A DNA stretch of 13,660 nucleotides, from the NCBI GenBank assembly GCA_024653845.1, contig JANLHA010000021.1:1-13660 (forward strand), in the 5' to 3' direction. Below the pieces are notes generated by a model that saw only the letters and a program-made list of their open reading frames with translations, did not search any database and had not been told where the DNA came from. This DNA comes from Candidatus Omnitrophota bacterium (GTDB lineage Bacteria; Omnitrophota; Gorgyraeia; Zapsychrales; JANLHA01). Made by a program: the position numbers and the translations under genes. Below are positions 1-5,843 of the stretch, one piece after another (the stretch's first letter is position 1; each line of letters starts with the position of its first letter).

Positions 1-2
1 CA

Positions 3-545
3 TCTTTGAATGTCCCTCGAGAGAGAATCATCCAGGCCCTGGGCGGACTGGTCATTTTTTTAATTTTCATCCATGTTATTTTACAAGGGTTGATCACCAT
101 GCAGGCGATCACGCATAAAAAATACCAGCGGGAAGCGGAAGATATGGGGCCGGCAAGCATCAAAGCTCAAGCCGTGATTCAGGAGGTCCGAAAACTCCAG
201 GGAAAGGTGAAGTCGGTTCATGAAGTGGTCGGAGAAAAAAAGATTTTTTGGTCGCAGAAGTTGAATGCGGTCAGTGACCAGATCCCTCGGGGGGTATGGT
301 TGACGAAAATCCATCTCGATGAAAATGATTTCTTAATTTATGGAAGTTCGGTTTCTAAGAATAAAGATAAGATGGTGGGAATCCATCAATTTGTTGCGGA
401 CTTGAAAAAGAATCCGAGTTTTTTGAAGAATTTCAAGCGAATTGATTTGAGGATTGAAGATCGGATGATCCAGTCGACTGAAATTGCGGATTTTACGATT
501 TCGGTCGAAGTGGAGAAAATTGACAATAAGCGCGCGAGTCCTTAA
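3..545 (+). CDS. pilN: PilN-like type IV pilus inner-membrane assembly protein (5' end probably cut by window)
   Basis: Bitopic inner-membrane protein that pairs with PilO and links the cytoplasmic PilM ring to the periplasmic alignment subcomplex of the type IV pilus (or a related type II secretion-like) machine. Counting from the TTG at 6, a short basic N-terminus is followed by one hydrophobic segment at about residues 11-32, a charged, probably coiled-coil stretch to about 75, then a periplasmic ferredoxin-like domain with the family pattern FWSQKLNAVSDQIP...VWLTKI...IYGSS (about residues 81-115). Length is about 180 residues, normal for PilN. The frame is still open at the window edge and no upstream sequence is available, so the TTG is only one possible start and the true one may lie outside. 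The stop (TAA) is 5 nt before pilO; order N-O-P-Q supports the assignment, and pilM would be expected just upstream. Family is well supported; the symbol rests on order and fold rather than high identity. Confidence 0.82.
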   Translation, partial: SLNVPRERIIQALGGLVIFLIFIHVILQGLITMQAITHKKYQREAEDMGPASIKAQAVIQEVRKLQGKVKSVHEVVGEKKIFWSQKLNAVSDQIPRGVWLTKIHLDENDFLIYGSSVSKNKDKMVGIHQFVADLKKNPSFLKNFKRIDLRIEDRMIQSTEIADFTISVEVEKIDNKRASP

Positions 546-550
546 AACTT

Positions 551-1165
551 ATGATAAAATCACAGTGGTCTGATCAACTCAAAACAATCTTTGCAAAAAT
601 TAATGAAGCAAATCCATTTTATCTCGTCGGAGGGGTGGTTTTTATCATTTTGGCATTCGATTTTCTCGCGGTGATGCAATTCCAGATCCGTGAGCTGGCT
701 TCGATTGGCGCGCAGAACAAGGAATTGATAAGCAATGTTATGAAAACCAAGGCAGATATTGAAAATATCCCGCAGTATCAAAAAGAAATTGAGTCTTTCA
801 AAGTGCAACTGGAAGGAACACAGCAAAAAATTCGATCGCGGGAAGCCCTCTCGGTAGTTTTAGAAGAGGTTTCTCGTGCGGCCAGTCAGGATCAGGTGGG
901 TATTGGAAAAATTGTGCCAGATCCTTCTGAGGAGAAGTCCATTTTGAAAACGAGCGATGGAGAATATTTTTCGATTCCGATTGCCATTGAGGCAAAAAGT
1001 GGTTATCATCAGTTCGGTCATTTCCTCAATCGCATCGAACGAGAAAGCCCATTTTTAAAAATTGTGGAATTTGAAATCTCGGCAACCCCAGAAGTGTCGC
1101 AAAAACATGATATGGATTTAACCCTGCATGCCATTTTTTTTGATACAATGGGCCATGAGGAATGA
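551..1165 (+). CDS. pilO: PilO-like type IV pilus inner-membrane assembly protein
   Basis: Partner of PilN in the inner-membrane alignment complex. The 204-residue protein has a short cytoplasmic N-terminus, one transmembrane helix at about residues 22-43, a coiled-coil-like stretch at about 48-95, and a C-terminal ferredoxin-like domain at about 105-200. The segment GYHQFGHFLNRIERESPF (about 151-168) followed by a short beta strand is the typical PilO core pattern. Length matches the family (about 200). The ATG at 551 follows the pilN stop by 5 nt and has only a weak Shine-Dalgarno, consistent with translational coupling. Its TGA stop overlaps the ATG of the next gene by 4 nt (ATGA), so TGA works as a stop in this genome. 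Confidence 0.87.
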   Translation: MIKSQWSDQLKTIFAKINEANPFYLVGGVVFIILAFDFLAVMQFQIRELASIGAQNKELISNVMKTKADIENIPQYQKEIESFKVQLEGTQQKIRSREALSVVLEEVSRAASQDQVGIGKIVPDPSEEKSILKTSDGEYFSIPIAIEAKSGYHQFGHFLNRIERESPFLKIVEFEISATPEVSQKHDMDLTLHAIFFDTMGHEE

Positions 1166-1509
1166 AGAGGCTAGCGTTCATAGTTTTGTTGATTTTGGGA
1201 AGTTCTTTCGTATACGCTCAACAAGAGCCATTTGTTTATGACGACCATGGGAAGAGAGATCCATTCTGGAGATTGGTTCTTCCTAATGGATCGGTCGTCA
1301 ATTATGACCGAGATCTTTTGGCCACGGATTTGGTGGTGGAAGGAATTGTTTCGGATGCGGCGGGGAAGAATGTTGCGATTATCAATGGGCAGATTTTGAA
1401 AATAGGGGATCCGATTGGCGCATATACGATCAAGTCGATTGAATCTGACGGAATCACGATTGAAAAAGGTCAAGAAATCATGACTCTCAAAATTAAAAAG
1501 GAGGATTAA
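1162..1509 (+). CDS. pilP: PilP-like periplasmic pilus protein, short and without a lipobox
   Basis: Probable link between the PilN/PilO inner-membrane pair and the secretin. The 115-residue precursor begins with a signal peptide (basic MKR, hydrophobic core, likely signal peptidase I site after VYA at about residue 19). The mature part has the PilP pattern: a KRDPFWRL motif, then small beta strands ending GIVSDAAGKNVAIINGQ, a GDPIGAYTI turn and a final strand pair (about 50-112), as in the beta-sandwich domain that binds secretin N-domains. Studied proteobacterial PilP proteins are lipoproteins of about 170-180 residues with an extended N-terminal linker. Here the lipobox cysteine and most of the linker are missing, so the protein may be free in the periplasm. 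It overlaps pilO by 4 nt and its final codons contain the Shine-Dalgarno of the secretin gene. Confidence 0.75.
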   Translation: MKRLAFIVLLILGSSFVYAQQEPFVYDDHGKRDPFWRLVLPNGSVVNYDRDLLATDLVVEGIVSDAAGKNVAIINGQILKIGDPIGAYTIKSIESDGITIEKGQEIMTLKIKKED

Positions 1510-1514
1510 GAGCA

Positions 1515-2852
1515 ATGTTGAAAAAACCAACCATCCTATGTGGGTTGGTCCTCTTGTCTTCTCTTCTGTATGCTCAAGAGACAACCAGTGTTACAGCGCC
1601 TTCAGTCCCTGCGGAAGAATTGGTTGTTTCCGACGAGAAAGAAGGCAATGTGAGTCTTGATTTCCGAGATGCGGATATCCAAAATGTTTTAAGGATTCTT
1701 TCTTATAAAAGTGGCGTGAATATTGTCGCTGGGCCAGAAGTGACGGGATTGGTCACTATCCAGTTGAAGGATGTCCCCTGGCAAAAAGCCTTGGATGTGA
1801 TTTTACAAACATATGGGTATGCCTATGAACAGAGAGGCAATATCATCACGATCACGACGATTGAGAATTTGAAAAAACGTCGGGAAGATGCCGCGATTCT
1901 TTCAGAGCAAGAACCTTTGGTCACTCAAACGTTTCTTTTGAATTATGGCAAGGCTACCGATGTCATTAAATCTATTGAGAAAATGAAATCGGAACGAGGA
2001 TCCATCGATTACGATGAGCGAACCAATGCATTGATTGTAAGGGACACTAAGGAAAATGTGGAATTCATTGGTCAGGTGATTGCGGAATTGGATTCGACGA
2101 CACCGCAGGTTTTGATCGAAGCTAAAATTATTGAAACAACATTGAGCAATACCGAAAAATTGGGAATTGATTGGGTGATGCAGGCCACCGGCACGGGCCC
2201 CCAGCGTCCGCACATTTGGCCTTTTACCACAGATACTGCCAACAAATATTTCCCGGACAATATTCCGGCAGCGGAAGCTTCCAAATTTAATTATGGGACG
2301 ATCAATTTTCAACAATTGCAGGCTGTTTTGGAATTATTAGGATCTCGATCTGAAACAAAAATTTTGTCGAATCCAAGAATTGTGACGCTGGATAACCAAA
2401 AGGCAAGGATTGTGGTCGGGACGCAATATCCCCTTCCACAATATACATATAACGAAGAACAGGCAAGATTGCAGGTCAACGGTTGGGAATACAAGGATAT
2501 TGGAGTGATTTTCGAGGTGACGCCGCATGTGAACAATGCGGGGTTCGTGACTCTGGATTTGGAGCCGAAGATTACAGGGATTTTGGATTTTGTGACAGTT
2601 GAAAACACATCCTTACCACGGTTAAGTACCGAGGAAGCTAAGACGAGTGTGATGATTCATGGCGGTGAGACGCTGGTGATTGCCGGTCTGATCAAAGACC
2701 AGGTCACGGATGTGAAAAAGAAGACTCCTCTCTTGGGGGATGTTCCTTTTTTGGGACTTCTTTTTCGAAAAAATGAGAAGACTGTAACAAAAACCGACCT
2801 TTTAATCTTCCTTACACCTCACATTATTACAGTTGATACTCCTTCAGAATAA
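1515..2852 (+). CDS. pilQ: PilQ-family type IV pilus secretin (short form)
   Basis: Outer-membrane secretin forming the gated channel through which the pilus passes. Residues 1-20 are a signal peptide (likely cleavage after LYA). After a short linker comes an STN/N0-like domain (about 46-115, with SLDFRDADIQNVLRILS), an N1 secretin domain (about 137-195, with the strand NALIVRDTKENV), and the secretin barrel domain (about 196-440). Hallmarks of the barrel are IEAKIIE, LSNPRIVTLDNQKA (284-297) and the C-terminal signature GDVPFLGLLFRKN (408-420) before TDLLIFLTPHII. At 445 residues it is well below the roughly 600-770 of proteobacterial PilQ: there is no N-terminal AMIN (peptidoglycan-binding) repeat. 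A strong Shine-Dalgarno (AAGGAGG, 1498-1504) lies 10 nt before the ATG, inside the end of the PilP-like gene. A GspD-type secretin is the alternative, but the N-O-P neighbours favour PilQ. Confidence 0.92.
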   Translation: MLKKPTILCGLVLLSSLLYAQETTSVTAPSVPAEELVVSDEKEGNVSLDFRDADIQNVLRILSYKSGVNIVAGPEVTGLVTIQLKDVPWQKALDVILQTYGYAYEQRGNIITITTIENLKKRREDAAILSEQEPLVTQTFLLNYGKATDVIKSIEKMKSERGSIDYDERTNALIVRDTKENVEFIGQVIAELDSTTPQVLIEAKIIETTLSNTEKLGIDWVMQATGTGPQRPHIWPFTTDTANKYFPDNIPAAEASKFNYGTINFQQLQAVLELLGSRSETKILSNPRIVTLDNQKARIVVGTQYPLPQYTYNEEQARLQVNGWEYKDIGVIFEVTPHVNNAGFVTLDLEPKITGILDFVTVENTSLPRLSTEEAKTSVMIHGGETLVIAGLIKDQVTDVKKKTPLLGDVPFLGLLFRKNEKTVTKTDLLIFLTPHIITVDTPSE

Positions 2853-2853
2853 C

Positions 2854-2915
2854 GACGAGTTGCTCGTCCTGTGATCTGACGATCTGCCATGCTTTGTGGC
2901 AGAGAATATTTTTTT
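2854..2915 (+). terminator. Probable intrinsic terminator after the pilus operon (two hairpins, T-run)
   Basis: Just after the secretin stop is a 6-bp hairpin GACGAG-TTG-CTCGTC (2854-2868). It is followed by a perfect 7-bp hairpin, TCTGCCA (2883-2889) / TGGCAGA (2897-2903) with a 7-nt loop, and a run of seven T at 2909-2915. The T-run starts 5 nt after the second stem, slightly further than ideal, so efficiency may be partial. Position between the pilus genes and a functionally unrelated RNase gene supports a transcript end here. Confidence 0.55.
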
Positions 2916-2960
2916 GTCAGAATAACAAGTAGGACATTTTTAAGAAAGAGGTGAATTGCT

Positions 2961-4256
2961 GTGTCGAGAGAAATTTTGATTCAGATCAGAGGGGAAGAAA
3001 CCAAAGTCGCGATCATTGATAACGGTCAGCTGGATGATTTCTTGATTGAAGTGGAGCATTATCAATCGATTTTGGGAAATGTTTATAAGGGCAAAGTGGA
3101 ATCGATTTTACCTTCGATCAATGGCGCTTTTGTCAACATCGGGATGGAGAAAAATGGATTTCTTTATTTGACCGATGTGGTCAGCCCTCATGGCGAGGAA
3201 ATTTCAGGACCCAAGAAAATTATTCAGCGCATTTTTAATCGGGGCAAAAAAGACGCGGCCGCGGCAAAACCCAGTGCCATTCCTTTCAAAGAAGGCCAAG
3301 AAATTTTAGTGCAGGTTGTGAAAGATCCTTTCAGCAATAAAGGGGCCCGCTTGACGACCCACGTTTCATTAGCCGGACGTTTTGTCGTCTACATGCCGTA
3401 TGAACATCATCACGGGATTTCTAAGAAAATCGAAAATTTGGAAGAGCGTCACAGGTTGCGAGAGGTGATCAAGGAATTCACCTTTGCTAACCAGGGCGGA
3501 TTCATTGTTCGTACGGTTTCCAAAGGCGAAGGGAAGAAGGAGTTGGTGCGGGACGCCAAATTTCTGTACAAGATTTGGCAGCAAATTTTGGCATTGGCTG
3601 AAAAGAAAAAAGCTCCGGCCCTGATCTATAAAGAATACGATTTGATTTGGAAGGTCGTGCGAGATTATTTGACGGAAAATGTCACTCGCGTGCAGATCGA
3701 TTCCCAAGAAGATTATCAAAAGCTCTGCAGATTTGTGGAAAATTTGATCGGTAAAGAAGAGGTTCCCAAAATTCAATATTATGATGGGACCGTTCCTCTT
3801 TTTAAGGCCAGAGGCGTTGAAGAGGAATTGCATAAAGTTTATAATACCAAGGTCGAGCTAAAATCAGGCGCGCACGTTGTGATTGAATCGACGGAAGGCC
3901 TTATCGTTGTAGACGTCAACAGCGGAAAGTTTAGGACCAAAGCGCCGCCGGAAGAGGCTGCTTTTATGGTGAATATGGAAGCCGCTCCAGAAATTGCCCG
4001 GCAGCTGCGTTTACGCGATTTGGGCGGTATCATTGTCATCGATTTTATCGATATGATGAAAGAAGGTCATAAGCGACGGGTGATTGAGGCCTTGCAAGTG
4101 GCGTTGGCCAAAGATCCGGCCAAAACCGAAGTGAACCGAATCTCCAATTTGGGGTTGGTGGAAATGACCCGTGCGCGTACAGGCAAAGCCTTGGAGTCCA
4201 TCACCTTCACCTCCTGCCCTTATTGCGATGGGCGTGGGAAGGTGCGGATCACCTAA
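2961..4256 (+). CDS. rng: Ribonuclease E/G family endoribonuclease (RNase G-like)
   Basis: Single-strand-specific endoribonuclease acting in rRNA processing and mRNA turnover. The 431-residue protein has an N-terminal S1 domain (about 34-135, GNVYKGKVESILPSINGAFVNIG) with an extra basic/alanine-rich insertion at about 84-107, a central RNase H-like/sensor region, and the DNase I-like catalytic core. Both metal-binding aspartates are present: D318 in VVDVNSGKF and D361 in VIDFIDM. The zinc-link CPxC is at 419-422 (SCPYCDGRGK), so tetramer-forming residues are kept. It ends right after the zinc-link, so it is RNase G-sized rather than RNase E with a long scaffold tail. The start is GTG at 2961, chosen because an AGAGGTGA Shine-Dalgarno (2947-2954) sits 6 nt upstream and the SREILIQIR start matches the family. 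The pairing with rplU downstream is a common gene order in several phyla. Confidence 0.94.
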   Translation: MSREILIQIRGEETKVAIIDNGQLDDFLIEVEHYQSILGNVYKGKVESILPSINGAFVNIGMEKNGFLYLTDVVSPHGEEISGPKKIIQRIFNRGKKDAAAAKPSAIPFKEGQEILVQVVKDPFSNKGARLTTHVSLAGRFVVYMPYEHHHGISKKIENLEERHRLREVIKEFTFANQGGFIVRTVSKGEGKKELVRDAKFLYKIWQQILALAEKKKAPALIYKEYDLIWKVVRDYLTENVTRVQIDSQEDYQKLCRFVENLIGKEEVPKIQYYDGTVPLFKARGVEEELHKVYNTKVELKSGAHVVIESTEGLIVVDVNSGKFRTKAPPEEAAFMVNMEAAPEIARQLRLRDLGGIIVIDFIDMMKEGHKRRVIEALQVALAKDPAKTEVNRISNLGLVEMTRARTGKALESITFTSCPYCDGRGKVRIT

Positions 4257-4263
4257 GATTTTT
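4240..4263 (+). terminator. Weak possible terminator overlapping the end of the RNase gene
   Basis: A 5-bp stem AGGTG (4240-4244) / CACCT (4250-4254) with a 5-nt loop spans the last codons and stop of the RNase gene and is followed by five T at 4259-4263. The stem is short and could arise by chance; it may only cause pausing. Confidence 0.25.
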
Positions 4264-4308
4264 GTTGACTTTTAAAGATAATAAGCTTTAATGATAGCTT
4301 CAACGTTT

Positions 4309-4429
4309 GGACTTCCGCGTTTGGTGATCTGCTGCGTTGCAACCTGCGGTGCTCGCTCAACGTACATAAACAGTACGTCTCGCTTTGCTCCTCGGTTACG
4401 CCTTGCATCTCATCCAAACGCACAAGTCC
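4309..4429. repeat. 121-nt imperfect palindromic repeat in the rplU leader
   Basis: Two 57-nt arms (4309-4365 and 4373-4429) flank a 7-nt loop ATAAACA (4366-4372). The outer ends pair as GGACTT..GCGTTTGG against CCAAACGC..AAGTCC (14 of 16 positions); the centre pairs as ACGTAC against GTACGT. The middle of the arms pairs only partly and needs small gaps. The arms contain the words CTGCTGCGTTGC and CGCCTTGCATCTC. From memory, long palindromes with these words recur in many unrelated bacterial genomes as mobile, REP-like intergenic elements; I cannot confirm that here. The element lies wholly between the RNase stop and the rplU Shine-Dalgarno, ending 9 nt before the latter, so if transcribed it would form a large hairpin in the rplU 5' UTR. 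No open frame of note is inside. Confidence 0.8.
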
Positions 4430-4452
4430 TTATCGAGTAAGGAGGATTCATT

Positions 4453-4764
4453 ATGTACGCCATTGTCCAAGTGTGATCTTATCAATATAAGGTTGAAACG
4501 GGAGATACTATTGAAGTCAACCGGTTAGAAGTCGAAGAAAAGAAAGATATCACGTTAGATAAGGTGTTATTATTTGCCAATGAGGAAGATGTTCGCATTG
4601 GAAGACCTTATCTCAAAGACGTCAAAGTGAAAGCCGCGGTTGTTGAACAAACTTTGGGAGACAAGAAAATTGCTTTCAAAAACCGTCGACGTAAGCATTT
4701 CTCGAATAAAAAAGGTCATCGCCAAAAGTTGACCGCTTTGAATATCACCAAAATTGAAAGTTAA
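4453..4764 (+). pseudogene. rplU: 50S ribosomal protein L21 gene interrupted by an in-frame TGA at codon 8
   Basis: L21 binds 23S rRNA in the large ribosomal subunit. The frame reads MYAIVQV, TGA (4474-4476), then SYQYKVETGDTIEV and on to a TAA at 4762-4764: 103 codons including the TGA, normal for L21. The start is secure: a strong Shine-Dalgarno AAGGAGG (4439-4445) lies 7 nt before the ATG, and MYAIV is the usual L21 start. The C-terminus (KIAFKNRRRKHFSNKKGHRQ, then LTALNITKI) is the typical basic rRNA-binding tail. The stop falls where the family has the first glycine of its GG(K)QY motif; GGA to TGA is one substitution. No frameshift is present and no credible downstream start restores the domain: a GTG at 4564 would give only 66 residues without the N-terminal strands. 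I label it pseudogene because the frame is broken as read, but the otherwise clean sequence suggests a read/assembly error, a very recent mutation or UGA readthrough rather than decay. Confidence 0.88.
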
Positions 4765-4821
4765 GCAGGGAAGTCGAGTGTTGCTCTTTCGGGTGGCCGA
4801 GCTCCAATGCGAGTAACGCCC

Positions 4822-4840
4822 GCCTGCCGGACGGGCAGGC
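4822..4840. repeat. Short GC-rich palindromic repeat between rplU and obgE
   Basis: A perfect 7-bp inverted repeat GCCTGCC (4822-4828) / GGCAGGC (4834-4840) with loop GGACG lies in the 95-nt rplU-obgE gap. Its GC content is far above its surroundings and there is no T-run, so it is not a normal terminator. One frame of its reverse strand reads LPVRQAG, a peptide I recall seeing often as repeat-derived tails in candidate-phylum protein predictions. That suggests a dispersed genomic repeat. The rest of the gap (4765-4821, 4841-4859) has no recognisable gene; in particular there is no rpmA (L27). Confidence 0.65.
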
Positions 4841-4859
4841 ATCCGCAAGGGGTCAAATT

Positions 4860-5822
4860 ATGTTTATCGATGAAGTAAGGATCTTTGTCAAAGCAGGAGG
4901 AGGGGGAAAAGGGTGTGAGAGTTTTTATCGGGATCTCTATACCCGGTATCCTCGCCCCGATGGTGGAGATGGCGGGAAGGGTGGTGATGTCGTTTTTTTG
5001 GCGGATCAAAATCTGCACACTCTTTTGGATTACCGTTTCAAACAACATTATGAGGGGAAAAGGGGTGGACACGCCAGCAGCAAAGGTAAGAAAGGCCGCA
5101 CGGGAGCGGATTGCATTCTCAGGGTTCCCGTGGGAACCATTTTACGGGATGCCGATACCAAATTGTTGATTCGAGATCTCAGCGTCGATGGACAGTCTCT
5201 CATTGTTGCTAAAGGCGGTCGAGGAGGTCGAGGGAATGCAGGAAATCGGACCCCTACTCTGCCAGAAAAAGGTGAAGAGCGCACCATTCACCTGGAGCTC
5301 AAACTCATTGCGGATGTCGGGCTTATCGGTTTTCCTAACGTAGGTAAGTCGACGATCATTTCAAACATTTCTAAAGTCCGTTCTAAAATTGCGAATTATC
5401 CTTTTACGACCAAACAGCCAATTCTTGGAGTTGTCCATTCCGAAGATTTGAATTTCATTGTTGCAGATTTGCCAGGACTCATTGAAGGCGCGCATGAAGG
5501 CAAAGGGCTCGGAGATCGCTTCCTTAAGCATGCGGAGCGAACAAAAGTTTTAGTGCATGTGTTGGACATGGCAGGAATGGAAGGCAGGGATCCGCGCAAA
5601 GATTATCAAATCATCAGTGAAGAGCTGGAGCAATATAGCGACGAGATTTCTGTCAAAAAACGCTTGGTGGTTGCTAACAAAATGGACGTGCCGGAAGCCG
5701 CAGCCAATTTGAAAAAATTCAAGAAGAAATTTCCTGGTGAGATTATCGAAATTTCCGCTTTGCAAAAACAAGGCTTGGAAGAATTGGTTGAGAAAATCAA
5801 AGAGCAGCTCAGATCAAGCTAA
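4860..5822 (+). CDS. obgE: Obg-family GTPase ObgE/CgtA
   Basis: Essential GTPase that binds the 50S subunit late in ribosome assembly and also acts in stress control. The 320-residue protein has the glycine-rich Obg fold at about 1-150 (KAGGGGKGCESF, PDGGDGGKGGDV, KGGRGGRGNAGN) followed by the G domain. All nucleotide motifs are visible: G1 GFPNVGKST (157-165), switch I YPFTT (180-184), G3 DLPG (203-206), G4 NKMD (273-276) and G5 SAL (299-301). It ends directly after the G domain, so the variable C-terminal (OCT or acidic) extension seen in many homologues is absent; this short form is common. The ATG at 4860 follows AAGGGG (4847-4852) by 7 nt. Its position after rplU fits the classical rplU-rpmA-obgE cluster, although rpmA is missing. 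Confidence 0.96.
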   Translation: MFIDEVRIFVKAGGGGKGCESFYRDLYTRYPRPDGGDGGKGGDVVFLADQNLHTLLDYRFKQHYEGKRGGHASSKGKKGRTGADCILRVPVGTILRDADTKLLIRDLSVDGQSLIVAKGGRGGRGNAGNRTPTLPEKGEERTIHLELKLIADVGLIGFPNVGKSTIISNISKVRSKIANYPFTTKQPILGVVHSEDLNFIVADLPGLIEGAHEGKGLGDRFLKHAERTKVLVHVLDMAGMEGRDPRKDYQIISEELEQYSDEISVKKRLVVANKMDVPEAAANLKKFKKKFPGEIIEISALQKQGLEELVEKIKEQLRSS

Positions 5823-5843
5823 GATGTTTTTAGGTTCTAACCT

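Noticed and set aside
4265..4294. Promoter for rplU with -35 TTGACT (4265-4270).
   Set aside because: At 17-18 nt spacing the -10 candidates (TTAATG, TAATGA) match only 2 of 6 positions; a GATAAT at 4277 is far too close to that -35. Not convincing enough to annotate.
4474..4515. Selenocysteine insertion at the rplU TGA; a small CTTAT/ATAAG inverted repeat lies just downstream (4478-4491).
   Set aside because: The stem is 5 bp, AT-rich and almost touches the TGA, unlike a bacterial SECIS, and L21 has glycine, not cysteine or selenocysteine, at this position.
4564..4764. A short 66-residue protein starting at GTG 4564 as an independent gene.
   Set aside because: It is simply the C-terminal two-thirds of L21 with no Shine-Dalgarno of its own; the homologous frame continues upstream to the TGA and beyond it to the true ATG.
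4786..4860. tRNA-like start (GGTGGCCGAG resembles the 5' end of some Leu/Ser tRNAs) in the rplU-obgE gap.
   Set aside because: No matching acceptor 3' strand, anticodon arm or T-loop GTTCGA sequence follows; resemblance is by chance.
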